Assembly (NCBI RefSeq): GCF_004331735.1 | Contig: NZ_SJSO01000004.1 | Coordinates: 1 to 64,000 of the forward strand | Direction of reading: 5' to 3' | DNA from: Pedobacter psychrodurus | GTDB taxonomy: Bacteria; Bacteroidota; Bacteroidia; Sphingobacteriales; Sphingobacteriaceae | DNA length: 64,000 nt | In this document: piece after piece, positions 36,739 to 44,563 of the stretch | How the letters are laid out: the number at the start of each line of letters is the position of its first letter | Position numbering within the stretch: the stretch's first letter is position 1 | Position numbers and translations under genes: made by a program | Notes under the pieces: generated by a model | What the model was told of the DNA's origin: nothing | The model's database searches: none | What the model saw: the letters and a program-made list of their open reading frames with translations, nothing else

Positions 36739-37497
36739 CTACATTATGGTGCCAGGACGGGGTTTTTCTTGCAGTAAATTGTTCTTAATAAAATTTGCAA
36801 AAAGTTCTATATATGCACCTGAAACAGTAAAGGATGTTTCGCCAGAAAGCAGTATTTTGTTGCCAAGTACACTCTTGATATGCTGCTTTGCAATAACAAC
36901 AGTGGGGTTAACCTGGATAAATGCGGAATTTTTTTTCAACATTTTCAAAGTCTTGATAAAATTAGATTTTGAACTTAAAAAAGCATTTTTTGTAGTTTTA
37001 AATTGAATATCCTCTCCCATTTCTTCTACTGCAATTAAATCATCCAGATCTATTCTTACCAAATCGCCATTTTCTCCTTGTAAAGGGATATAAAAGAAAT
37101 GATCGTCGAAAATAGAAAAAGGATGTTGTTCTTTTTTTCCAGTTGGGTAGAGGTTATTTATTGTTTTAGCAAAATGTAAAATAGAGTAGGGCTTAAGCAA
37201 ATAAGCATCTGCGTCTACCTTAAAAGCATCGATTGCATACCTTGGGTGTGCAGTGGTGAAAACAAGGTGTTTTGTTTTTTGCCTTAACAGGCTTGCCAGT
37301 TCGATTCCTGAAAGCGAAGGCATTTCGACATCCATAAAAATAATGTCGACAGGATTAGATACCGATATTTCTGCCAGGGCTTGGAGCGGTTCAGTAAAAG
37401 TTTGGATAAGCTTTAAATCGGGCAGCTTGTCCATATATGCTATTAAGCTCTCTAGGGAATGAGGATCATCATCAATAGCGATACAACTTATTGACAT
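36739..37497 (-). CDS. LytTR response regulator A
   Basis: 252 aa. Receiver domain (1-~120) with IDDDPHSLE, Asp in IIFMDVEMPSLSG and LLKPYS; LytTR DNA-binding domain (~140-245) with an AFIQVNPTVVIAKQHIKSVL-like segment. It belongs to the class usually driven by LytS/YehU kinases. It lies downstream of the sensor kinase gene (165 bases), same direction, and is a paralogue of the regulator at 38836. Confidence 0.93.
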   Translation of the reverse strand: MSISCIAIDDDPHSLESLIAYMDKLPDLKLIQTFTEPLQALAEISVSNPVDIIFMDVEMPSLSGIELASLLRQKTKHLVFTTAHPRYAIDAFKVDADAYLLKPYSILHFAKTINNLYPTGKKEQHPFSIFDDHFFYIPLQGENGDLVRIDLDDLIAVEEMGEDIQFKTTKNAFLSSKSNFIKTLKMLKKNSAFIQVNPTVVIAKQHIKSVLGNKILLSGETSFTVSGAYIELFANFIKNNLLQEKPRPGTIM

Positions 37498-37661
37498 TTT
37501 TTATAGGTTTAGTTGATGCAAATTACAATTTCAACCAGTAAAATGGAAAAAAAATACATTCGAAACGGATTTTTATGTATTCGGCAAGGAAAATCAGCTT
37601 TTCTTCTGAGATTATTGTGTAATATGAGATTTTAAACTAAAAATTAGTAAAGCAATTTTTT

Positions 37662-38744
37662 TTATTTAAGTTTAATGATTAGAATTACCTTGAAATACTG
37701 GTTTGAATCAGTAAAGTAGTTGAAATCAGCATTTTTGCCATAGGTGTAATCTAAGCGCTTCTTTATGTTTTCCATTCCAGAACTTAAACCAGAGCTATCT
37801 TTAACTGCCTTTATTAAGTTAGAAGTTTCTATAATAAGTTGACCATGTACTATCTTCAAACTCACCTCGGCAGGATGTGATTCTGTAAGCAGTTCGCCAT
37901 GTTTAAACATATTTTCTACTAAAGTGGTTAACACTAGGGGAATGATTTGAGTATCACGTATTTCGTCGTCGTACCAGAAACGGAGCTTTACATGGTGATC
38001 TTTACGGAGCTGATGCAGGTTGATGAGGTTTTCTACCTGATTAATCTCCTCATCAAGCAAAATAAATTCTTTATCCTTATTGCTGTCTACCGAATAGCGC
38101 ATCATCTCTGCAAGAGAATGAATGGCTTCTGCGGCAACTGGAGATGAATCTTTAGCATTTTGATAAATAAAATCTAAAGTATTAAATAACAGGTGTGGCT
38201 GTATTTGCGCCTTTAAAAATGCATTTTCTGATTTAGCTATTTGGATAATGTTATTTAACCGTTGTTTTTCAAGATCTTCAATCTTCTTCCGCTCTTCGAG
38301 AAAATTAAGGAGAAAATAGTAACTGGTAGCAAAACACATAAAATATATGGCACGATAAATCGGCGCAGCAAAAAAAGCTGCGTTAAATATCAGTTTAATG
38401 GGACCATTATAATCGGTATAATTAATTACGATATAGTCTAAACAAACCGTTAATATTAAGTAGGCACCCAGTTCGAGTAAAATAAATAAGGGTAATTTCC
38501 ACCATCTTTCGTTAAGTTTTTTTAGGGCAAAAGCTAAAACTACGTGTGCATGAAAATAAAATGTAAATATGTTTAAACTATAAAAAATAACATAAGTGCT
38601 CAGGGTAGAAAATCTGCCAGCAAAGATGCCGATGATTATGGCTTCGTAAAATATGAATATGGTCCAACTTAAAATGTGAAGTCTTTTGTCGGAAAACCAA
38701 TTTAAAATTTTTTGTAATTTGTTTTTTTTAGCGATAAGCGTCAT
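37662..38744 (-). CDS. LytS/YehU-type sensor histidine kinase
   Basis: 360 aa. About four to five membrane segments (~25-150), a short coiled coil, then the His_kinase domain with the phospho-acceptor region LKAQIQPHLLFNTLDFIYQ (~175-195) and N-box LTTLVENMFKHG (~270). It has no PAS or other sensor domain, so it probably senses within the membrane. It is flanked by two LytTR regulators on the same strand, either of which could be its partner. Confidence 0.93.
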   Translation of the reverse strand: MTLIAKKNKLQKILNWFSDKRLHILSWTIFIFYEAIIIGIFAGRFSTLSTYVIFYSLNIFTFYFHAHVVLAFALKKLNERWWKLPLFILLELGAYLILTVCLDYIVINYTDYNGPIKLIFNAAFFAAPIYRAIYFMCFATSYYFLLNFLEERKKIEDLEKQRLNNIIQIAKSENAFLKAQIQPHLLFNTLDFIYQNAKDSSPVAAEAIHSLAEMMRYSVDSNKDKEFILLDEEINQVENLINLHQLRKDHHVKLRFWYDDEIRDTQIIPLVLTTLVENMFKHGELLTESHPAEVSLKIVHGQLIIETSNLIKAVKDSSGLSSGMENIKKRLDYTYGKNADFNYFTDSNQYFKVILIIKLK

Positions 38745-38835
38745 TGGCTAGTTAATTGGGGAACGGCTATAAATCATAAACAATAAAACCGTAGGCGTTT
38801 AATTGTTTAGATAACGAATATACTAAAAAATTAGT

Positions 38836-39576
38836 TTAAGATCGATTAGTTTTAATCGTTTTCTCTTTTATGTAGTCCTGTATGCTCTCACGGTAACTAT
38901 TTCCAATATTGATGGTTAAATCATTGATCATTTTTAAGGTATTTCCTTCTACTTTTTCAATGTAGTTTTTTGCGATAATAAAAGAGCGATGTGCCTGGGC
39001 AAAATTCTGATAGTCTTTTAAAATGATTTTTATCTCTGATAATGCTATGTATGAAACAATCGTTTCGTTTAAGGTAAAAATCCGGACATAGTTTTGTAGA
39101 CTTTCTACTGCAATGATATCGGTATACCTTACTTTAATCAAATTGTTCTTCTCATTTTTATTCCTGACAAAGAAATAATCATCCTCTTGCTTAATACTAA
39201 CATTCGGTAAGCCAGGGCTAAGGGGAAATAATCGGTTAATGGTCTCCGCAAAACGGGCAAAGGTATATGGTTTTAATAAATAAGCGCTTGCATTCATTTC
39301 AAAAGCTTCATAAGCGTATTTAGAATGCGAAGTGGTAAATATTAATTTATCTGTTTTATGTCTAATTGCTTTTGATAATTCTAATCCCGAAATCATAGGC
39401 ATATCAACATCTATAAAAACAATGTCAACATTATCTCCTGCGGTAATTTCGTTTAATGCCTGTAAGGGATCTGTATACGATTTTATTAAATGAATATTTG
39501 TGAGATTATTGATGTATGATTTTATACCGTTGACGGCGTGAATGTCGTCATCAATTACGATACAGGTTAATTTCAT
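38836..39576 (-). CDS. LytTR response regulator B
   Basis: 246 aa from the ATG ending at 39576; the extra 61 residues of a longer reading look like intergenic translation (aromatic/basic, no motif) and the protein proper begins MKLTCIVIDDDIHAVNGI. Receiver with Asp in IVFIDVDMPMISG, LytTR domain from ~145 with SLQNYVRIFTLNET and FAQAHRSFIIAKNYIEKVEG. It precedes the kinase gene and is similar in layout to regulator A. Confidence 0.92.
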   Translation of the reverse strand: MKLTCIVIDDDIHAVNGIKSYINNLTNIHLIKSYTDPLQALNEITAGDNVDIVFIDVDMPMISGLELSKAIRHKTDKLIFTTSHSKYAYEAFEMNASAYLLKPYTFARFAETINRLFPLSPGLPNVSIKQEDDYFFVRNKNEKNNLIKVRYTDIIAVESLQNYVRIFTLNETIVSYIALSEIKIILKDYQNFAQAHRSFIIAKNYIEKVEGNTLKMINDLTINIGNSYRESIQDYIKEKTIKTNRS

Positions 39577-39866
39577 TAGGTATGTTTTAAGGTTAAGCGA
39601 AATTATAGCTTGCTTTTTAAATAAAGAAATTATTTTAGCCCTGTAATGGTGTTTAGTTGGTTTTTGTAGTAAATATGATACGTATATGTTTTTTTTTCTG
39701 CAAGAAACATAATCAGTGAAAATCCATAATAAAAATTTTTTACCAAATAAATAAAACAAATCTATTTAATTGCTTGTATAACAATATATTGTATTTTGAA
39801 TCGTAGTTATTAATAGATATATTTAATAACCAAATAATCATCCCTAATTACCTAAAACAATATCCC

Positions 39867-40142
39867 ATGAAAAATAGAATTCGCACCACCAATAGATTAA
39901 ACGTGTCTATTACTAAAAAGGTTATTGAACTGCAGGAGCAAGGTTACGATTGTGATTTTCTTCTATTGGCCAATGGCAGTTTGCAGTGCATGCAAACTAA
40001 CTTAAATTACCCGGTAAGTACAGTGGCTATTAAACAAAGGGAACATGGCTACGATTTCTTCAGCCATTCATACAAACACGTGCATACCATAGAAACAAGT
40101 AACGGCGAAAGGGGAGTATTACTTACCGAAAAGGCATTTTAA
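39867..40142 (+). CDS. Hypothetical protein, 91 aa
   Basis: Starts at the only plausible ATG and ends just before the inverted repeat at 40153. It is basic, with KKVIELQEQGYDCDFLLLAN and the segment REHGYDFFSHSYKHVHTIET; two Cys are present. I recognise no family with confidence. A perfect 8-bp inverted repeat (GTTATTAA/TTAATAAC, 39806-39830) lies upstream. It sits between the two-component genes and the CarH-like regulator and is probably transcribed alone. Confidence 0.7.
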   Translation: MKNRIRTTNRLNVSITKKVIELQEQGYDCDFLLLANGSLQCMQTNLNYPVSTVAIKQREHGYDFFSHSYKHVHTIETSNGERGVLLTEKAF

Positions 40143-40152
40143 CCGATTGCTT

Positions 40153-40198
40153 TATACACTAATTAGTAGTTAAAATTTGCTGTGTCTAATAGTGTATA
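40153..40198. promoter_or_regulatory. Inverted repeat upstream of the CarH-like gene
   Basis: TATACACTAATTAG (40153-40166) is mirrored by CTAATAGTGTATA (40186-40198), so the arms match over 13 bases with one extra base. There is no strong U-run after it. It could be the binding site of the MerR regulator that follows or a weak terminator for the small gene. Confidence 0.5.
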
Positions 40199-40292
40199 TT
40201 TCATGTATGTGAAGCCCAATTAGAACGATTAACATAGAAATATCAGACAATACATTTAGCAAATTTTAGTAAAAAACTTTTTTTTCTTCTTT

Positions 40293-40319
40293 TTGTTTAA
40301 ATTTTATTGAATATATTTA
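40293..40319 (+). promoter_or_regulatory. Possible promoter of the carotenoid operon
   Basis: TTG at 40293-40295 and TATATTTA at 40312-40319 resemble the Bacteroidota -33 and -7 boxes. The start codon at 40329 follows closely, which would give a very short leader. Confidence 0.35.
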
Positions 40320-40328
40320 AACAAAATA

Positions 40329-41234
40329 ATGACTTACTCTATTTCAGATCTTGAACAGCTTTCGGGCATTCATTCTCATACTATCAGGATCTGGGAGCAG
40401 CGGTATAATGCGCTGAGTCCGATGCGATCGCAAGGTAATACCCGTTTATATGACGATAAGCAGCTCACAAAACTATTAAACATTGTAAGTTTAAATAAAA
40501 GCGGCTTAAAAATTTCTAAAATTTGCAGTCTTTCAGATGAGGCGATTGATAAACTTCTCGATCAGCAGTTTTCTTATTCATCTGATGATGAGCAAGCTGA
40601 CTATTATATTTCACAACTTATCCGGCATGGTTTAGCTTTCGATGACCACTCTTTTAATCATTTAATTGATCAAAGCATTGATAAGTTAGGGCTTTCTGAT
40701 TGCTATCGGAAAATTATGTATCCACTATTGGTTCGTTTGGGATTAATGTGGCGAAAAGACGATATTTGTCCTGCTCACGAGCATTTTTTATCAAATATTA
40801 TCCGTCAAAAAATATTTGTCCATATCAACAATCTTCCGTTAACAAGGCATTCTGGTGAAAGCTGGCTTCTTTTTTTGCCAGAAGATGAGGAACACGATAT
40901 TGGGCTGCTTTTTGCCAGTTATATGCTGAGGCTACATCATCATCAAGTTATTTTTTTAGGCAGCAAGGTTCCATTGGATTCAATAAAGCGAGTATTTTCG
41001 ACATTAAATGTGAACCATGTTTTACTTTTTATGATAAAATCGAGATTAGCGCCTGCGGCACAGAAATTCATAGATCAACTGTCCGAAATATGTTCATCCA
41101 GCAAAATCCATCTTGCCGGAAATAGCCAGGTTATCGGTAAACTAAACAATATCAATCACATCAACTGGTTTAAAACGCTCGATGAATTTGAAAAAACAAT
41201 ACAATATCCAGTTTTACATGAAAGAAATTTTTGA
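40329..41234 (+). CDS. CarH-like MerR regulator with cobalamin-binding domain
   Basis: 301 aa. Winged-helix MerR DNA-binding domain (1-~70) with SGIHSHTIRIWEQRYNALSP and RLYDD. The C-terminal part (~90-290) is a B12-binding module: the helix bundle has Trp141, then nine residues, then Glu151-His152 (the W-x9-EH signature of adenosylcobalamin-using CarH), and His189 in DEEHDIGLL is the candidate lower-axial ligand. Such proteins repress carotenoid genes in the dark and release DNA in light. The residue after Trp141 is Arg, not the His that forms the bis-His adduct in Thermus CarH. It overlaps crtB by 17 bases. Confidence 0.88.
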   Translation: MTYSISDLEQLSGIHSHTIRIWEQRYNALSPMRSQGNTRLYDDKQLTKLLNIVSLNKSGLKISKICSLSDEAIDKLLDQQFSYSSDDEQADYYISQLIRHGLAFDDHSFNHLIDQSIDKLGLSDCYRKIMYPLLVRLGLMWRKDDICPAHEHFLSNIIRQKIFVHINNLPLTRHSGESWLLFLPEDEEHDIGLLFASYMLRLHHHQVIFLGSKVPLDSIKRVFSTLNVNHVLLFMIKSRLAPAAQKFIDQLSEICSSSKIHLAGNSQVIGKLNNINHINWFKTLDEFEKTIQYPVLHERNF

Positions 41235-42054
41235 TCAACTATCTGCCGATTGTAGTCGGCTTACCACTAAGTTGTATAGTACTAGCTTTTCTTATGGTAT
41301 TTATTTTCTTGGTAAAGAACTACGCCAACCCATACATGCTATTTATGGATTTGTGCGTTTAGCGGATGAAATTGTAGATAGTTTCCATCATTATGACAAG
41401 AAATTTTTATTAGATAAATTTAAACTGGATACCTTCGAAGCCCTTAACTTGGGCATTAGTTTAAACCCCATCTTAAATTCATTTCAAAAGGTCGTAAATC
41501 AATACCAGATAGATCAGGAGCTGATTGTTCTTTTTCTGAGGAGTATGGAGATGGATCTTTCGACACAAAAATATACTCCCGAACTTTATAACGATTATAT
41601 TTTAGGCTCTGCAGAAGTGGTAGGGTTGATGTGCTTAAAAGTTTTTACCCATGGTAGCACTGCAGATTACGAACAATTGAAACCTTACGCCATGAAATTG
41701 GGTTCTGCATTTCAAAAGGTTAATTTTTTGAGGGATGTTAAGGCTGATCATCAAACGCTTAATCGAAATTATTTCCCTAATGTTAATTTAGCCCTATTCT
41801 GCGATCATCAAAAAAAAGAAATCGAAAAAGAAATCGAAGCAGAATTCGCAATGGCATTAACTGGTATTAAGCAGTTGCCTACAGGTTCTAGAAATGGCGT
41901 ATATTTGTCCTATATCTATTACAAAAAATTATTCGCAAAGATTAAGCGTTTAAGTGCTGAAAAAATTATGACTGAAAGGATAAGGATTTCGAACACGCAT
42001 AAAGTTGGTTTGATGTTCGATTCGATTATCCGTAATAAGTTAAATGTAATTTAA
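41218..42054 (+). CDS. crtB: Phytoene/squalene synthase family protein
   Basis: 278 aa from the ATG at 41218, which keeps the overlap with the regulator short (17 bases); an ATG 36 bases upstream is possible. Prenyl-diphosphate binding motifs: RLADEIVD (~50-57) and RDVKAD (~170), with FQKVNFLRD. It condenses two geranylgeranyl diphosphates to phytoene, the first carotenoid step. The gene ends and idi begins without a gap. No crtI follows, so the rest of the pathway lies elsewhere. Confidence 0.92.
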   Translation: MKEIFDQLSADCSRLTTKLYSTSFSYGIYFLGKELRQPIHAIYGFVRLADEIVDSFHHYDKKFLLDKFKLDTFEALNLGISLNPILNSFQKVVNQYQIDQELIVLFLRSMEMDLSTQKYTPELYNDYILGSAEVVGLMCLKVFTHGSTADYEQLKPYAMKLGSAFQKVNFLRDVKADHQTLNRNYFPNVNLALFCDHQKKEIEKEIEAEFAMALTGIKQLPTGSRNGVYLSYIYYKKLFAKIKRLSAEKIMTERIRISNTHKVGLMFDSIIRNKLNVI

Positions 42055-42597
42055 ATGGAAGAGCAAGTTATTCTGGTTGATGAGGAGGATATACCGAAAG
42101 GGCAGATGGATAAAATGGAAGCACATGAAAAAGGTGCATTACACCGTGCCTTTTCCGTTTTTATTTTTAATTCTAAACGCGAACTGTTGCTGCAACAAAG
42201 AGCAATGAGCAAATATCATTCTGCAGGCTTATGGACGAATACCTGCTGTAGTCATCCTCGGATTGGAGAAAGTAATATCAACGCAGCAAGAAGGAGATTG
42301 ATGGAGGAAATGGGGATGGGTTGCGAATTGAACTATTTGTTTAAATTTACCTACAAAGCAATATTTGAAGATGGCTTAACGGAACACGAGGTAGACCATG
42401 TTTTTTTTGGCATGAGTGATGAATTACCTATTATAAACTATGAAGAAGTAGAAACCTTTAAGTATATGGATTTGGAAGCGTTAACACAAGATATTGCTGT
42501 TAATCCAGGTGCCTATACTCCATGGTTAAGAATTTGTTTAGATAAAGTTGTAGCGCATGCATCCACTGCTAAAACAAAAAACGGGCATACAGCCTAA
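42055..42597 (+). CDS. idi: Isopentenyl-diphosphate delta-isomerase, type 1
   Basis: 180 aa Nudix-fold enzyme. Signature segments: LLLQQRAMSKYHSAGLWTNT, CCSHPRIGE with the catalytic Cys, and RRLMEEMGMG with the metal-binding Glu; the second Glu lies in EHEVDHVFFG. It interconverts IPP and DMAPP. The start codon follows the crtB stop immediately, so it belongs to the same operon and boosts precursor supply for carotenoids. Confidence 0.95.
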   Translation: MEEQVILVDEEDIPKGQMDKMEAHEKGALHRAFSVFIFNSKRELLLQQRAMSKYHSAGLWTNTCCSHPRIGESNINAARRRLMEEMGMGCELNYLFKFTYKAIFEDGLTEHEVDHVFFGMSDELPIINYEEVETFKYMDLEALTQDIAVNPGAYTPWLRICLDKVVAHASTAKTKNGHTA

Positions 42598-42890
42598 GCC
42601 ATATACCCGTATCTAAATTAACGCTCTCGAGGACAAATATAGGACTAGTTTGCAAAATTCCTAAAAGTTTAACAATTCTTTTACTTTAAGATTATAGTTC
42701 TTAGTTTGGATTTATGCTGATCTGAAAATTAAGATATTAATATATAGATATTTATAAGTTTGGACAGAAATAAACACTAAAAAATATTTTTTTCAGAGTC
42801 ATATCATTTTTGATATTTCATACAGTTGTAAGCTTGTCGATCTGTTTTTATCCACTTCTTTTTTCTCGATCACACAGCACTTCTGTGATA

Positions 42891-43094
42891 TTATTCTTCC
42901 GCTAATTTCTGGAATTTAAATTTATCTTTAATGTGGCGGTTAAAATATCTTCCTTTCGATCCGGAAGCCTTTAACATTTTATAAATCCGTTCAGGAACAT
43001 TTTTATACAGATAAATCATTTCGGTTATAAAGATGATTTTCAATGTTTCAGAAGCAACATCATAACTAAAGTATTTGATCACTGATGATGGCAT
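42891..43094 (-). CDS. KTSC domain protein
   Basis: 67 aa. SSVIKYFSYDVASETLKIIF, YLYKNVPERIYKML and SKGRYFNRHIKDKF match the short KTSC domain found alone or in phage and tRNA-synthetase-like contexts. Function unknown. It is followed on the same strand (reading left) by no other gene before idi; the 290-base gap to idi shows nothing I recognise. Confidence 0.85.
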   Translation of the reverse strand: MPSSVIKYFSYDVASETLKIIFITEMIYLYKNVPERIYKMLKASGSKGRYFNRHIKDKFKFQKLAEE

Positions 43095-43138
43095 AATATC
43101 AGATTATACCCTAAAAACAGTTGCCATTACAAATGGTT

Positions 43139-43528
43139 TCAATCGTTTTTGAGTGCTGCTTCTTCTTCCTGAACTTTAATCTTTTCCTTTTTAAGATCAA
43201 TACGGATAATGTTATATAAGCTCATATAAACATTTGCAACCCATACTATAGAAAAAAAAGAAATAATATAACCACGCTAATCTGGATAAATTAACATGAA
43301 TTTTGTAATAAATAGTAGGATTATGGCTACATAATGACTAAAGCAGTATTCGCATGTAAATACATAAAAAAACTTTCTTTTCGCCAGCCGATTGCAGTTT
43401 TTAGAACGGTTTATACAGAATTCACGTGCCTCTTTGAAAATTTCTTCTTTAGTAACTGTCCAGGCTATGCAAGCTATTGGCAAAGCCATAATAAAGAGGT
43501 AATAGATGTGTGTTTCCATAGCAATCAA
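43139..43528 (-). pseudogene. Membrane protein gene interrupted by one in-frame TAG
   Basis: The frame opens with METHIYYLFIMALPIACIAW (second ATG, ending at 43519; first at 43528), contains FTCEYCFSHYVAIILLF and stops at a TAG at 43277-43279. Translation beyond that stop continues in the same frame for 45 codons as RGYIISFFSIVWVANVYMSL and a charged tail KKEKIKVQEEEAALKND to a TGA at 43139-43141. So a ~128-residue protein with two membrane segments is cut by a single nonsense codon. Function unknown; the CEYC motif may bind a metal. Confidence 0.75.
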
Positions 43529-43630
43529 ATCAGGATATAATTACAACCTTAAACCCTTGAAAATGTTTATTAAGCGATAAACATTTTGATTACATTTATG
43601 TTAATTAACATATCGCTAATTATTTATTTT

Positions 43631-43819
43631 ATGGAAAGATCAGAAATCATATCTCTACTTGAGGTAATCAATCAACAGGTGAGCTCTTCGATTTTAGGTG
43701 GGATGGAAGAAGAGTATGAAGAATTAGAGAGCATGGGCCTAATTAAAATTAACCGAGATTCGGTACAATGGTCATCTGCTATGACGCCTGCAGGAAATGC
43801 TTATTTGGGGCATGATTAG
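43631..43819 (+). CDS. Hypothetical protein, 62 aa
   Basis: Chosen start at the ATG at 43631 (MERSEIISLLEVINQQ). The extra 15 residues of an earlier start are hydrophobic and look like translated promoter DNA. The acidic middle (GGMEEEYEELESMGLIK) may be a short winged-helix or helical hairpin; LTPAG-like MTPAGNAYL near the end resembles wing sequences. No family recognised. Confidence 0.55.
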   Translation: MERSEIISLLEVINQQVSSSILGGMEEEYEELESMGLIKINRDSVQWSSAMTPAGNAYLGHD

Positions 43820-44044
43820 ACCAGATTGCAATGTTTTAACCACAGAGGACGCAGAGTGAAGAGCACGGAGATCACAAAGCTGCCAGTGGCTGTCCATACT
43901 GGAAAAGGTTTAACCACGAAGATTCACAAAGAAAAATTCCAGAGAAAGCAGAGTACAATCGGTTTGTCAGTCTGAGGAATAATTTATTGTATAAATCAAT
44001 TTAAATGACAAGGTGATTTTAAGAGATGATAATCCTCGATGAAT

Positions 44045-44114
44045 CGTCATTCCCAACTTGATTGGGAATCGTAATGCCATAAGCTTTAAGATTCCCGCCT
44101 GCGCGGGAAAGACG
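44045..44114. repeat. Palindromic REP-like element, copy 2
   Basis: CGTCATTCCCAACTTGATTG and the closing CCCGCCTGCGCGGGAAAGACG-type arm form the same two-hairpin layout as 32273-32359 but in the opposite order. The inner strings GGGAATC and GATTCCC are shared. Confidence 0.8.
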
Positions 44115-44302
44115 CCGTTCATTGAAATCTGTGGATGGTAGCGTAGTCGAAAGCTCTTAGATACGTAGATTTATTATTGACCATATAAGAAATATAAGGT
44201 CATGTAAGGTTGTGTGTTCTTGTATGGTTTAAAATGATTTGGAATTCGTTCAATTTATATTTAATATCAAGATTATTAAGAATTTGATTCTTCAAGCCAT
44301 AT

Positions 44303-44395
44303 AGCCCTGATGGAAATGGAAATCCCTTTTGGGCGGCCGTTAAATTTTCTTATTTCGGGAGTTTAACCAAAAGGATTGAAATGGACAGCAGGACT
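44303..44395 (+). ncRNA. Structured RNA candidate (Flavo-1-like)
   Basis: AGCCCTG (44303-44309) pairs with CAGGACT (44389-44395) except one position, and AATCCCTTTTGG (44321-44332) pairs with CCAAAAGGATT (44367-44377). Between the stems, symmetrical GGAAATGGA and TGAAATGGACA strings form an internal loop. The wording (AGCCC..GATGG..ATCC..GGAC-AGCAGGA) is like the Flavo-1 motif of Bacteroidota as I remember it. No covariance test was possible. Function of the class is unknown. Confidence 0.5.
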
Positions 44396-44563
44396 GAACC
44401 CTTCCTAATGGTACTGGCGTTGCGCTTCAAAAAAAATAACTACCTATTTTAACGATTAATCAGTAGAACCCCATCAGGATCTTTACGACTAAACTTTGAC
44501 CAATTTATTGTTGGAATTCTGCTAAATTTGCAGCAAGTTTAGAATTGTGCCTAAATAAAATAA

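Larger units (their letters stand above)
43820..44563. other. Repeat-rich intergenic region
   Basis: About 740 bases with no supported gene. Contents from left to right: a TTAACCACAGAGGACGCAGA repeat (43837 on) with a second TTTAACCACGAAG copy (43908 on), a palindromic REP-like element (44045-44114), a GGTCATGTAAGGTTGTGTG-type stretch (44191 on) and the structured RNA candidate at 44303-44395. The stretch just before the HipA-like gene should contain its promoter. Confidence 0.65.

Noticed and set aside
39867-40142. Possible phosphoribosylpyrophosphate synthetase-related small protein
   Set aside because: Only a loose resemblance to mis-named ~90-aa Bacteroidota proteins; no PRPP-binding motif is visible.
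42581-42612. Hairpin ACGGGCATA/TATACCCGT after idi as a terminator
   Set aside because: The stem has a mismatch in the centre and no T-run follows on the plus strand.
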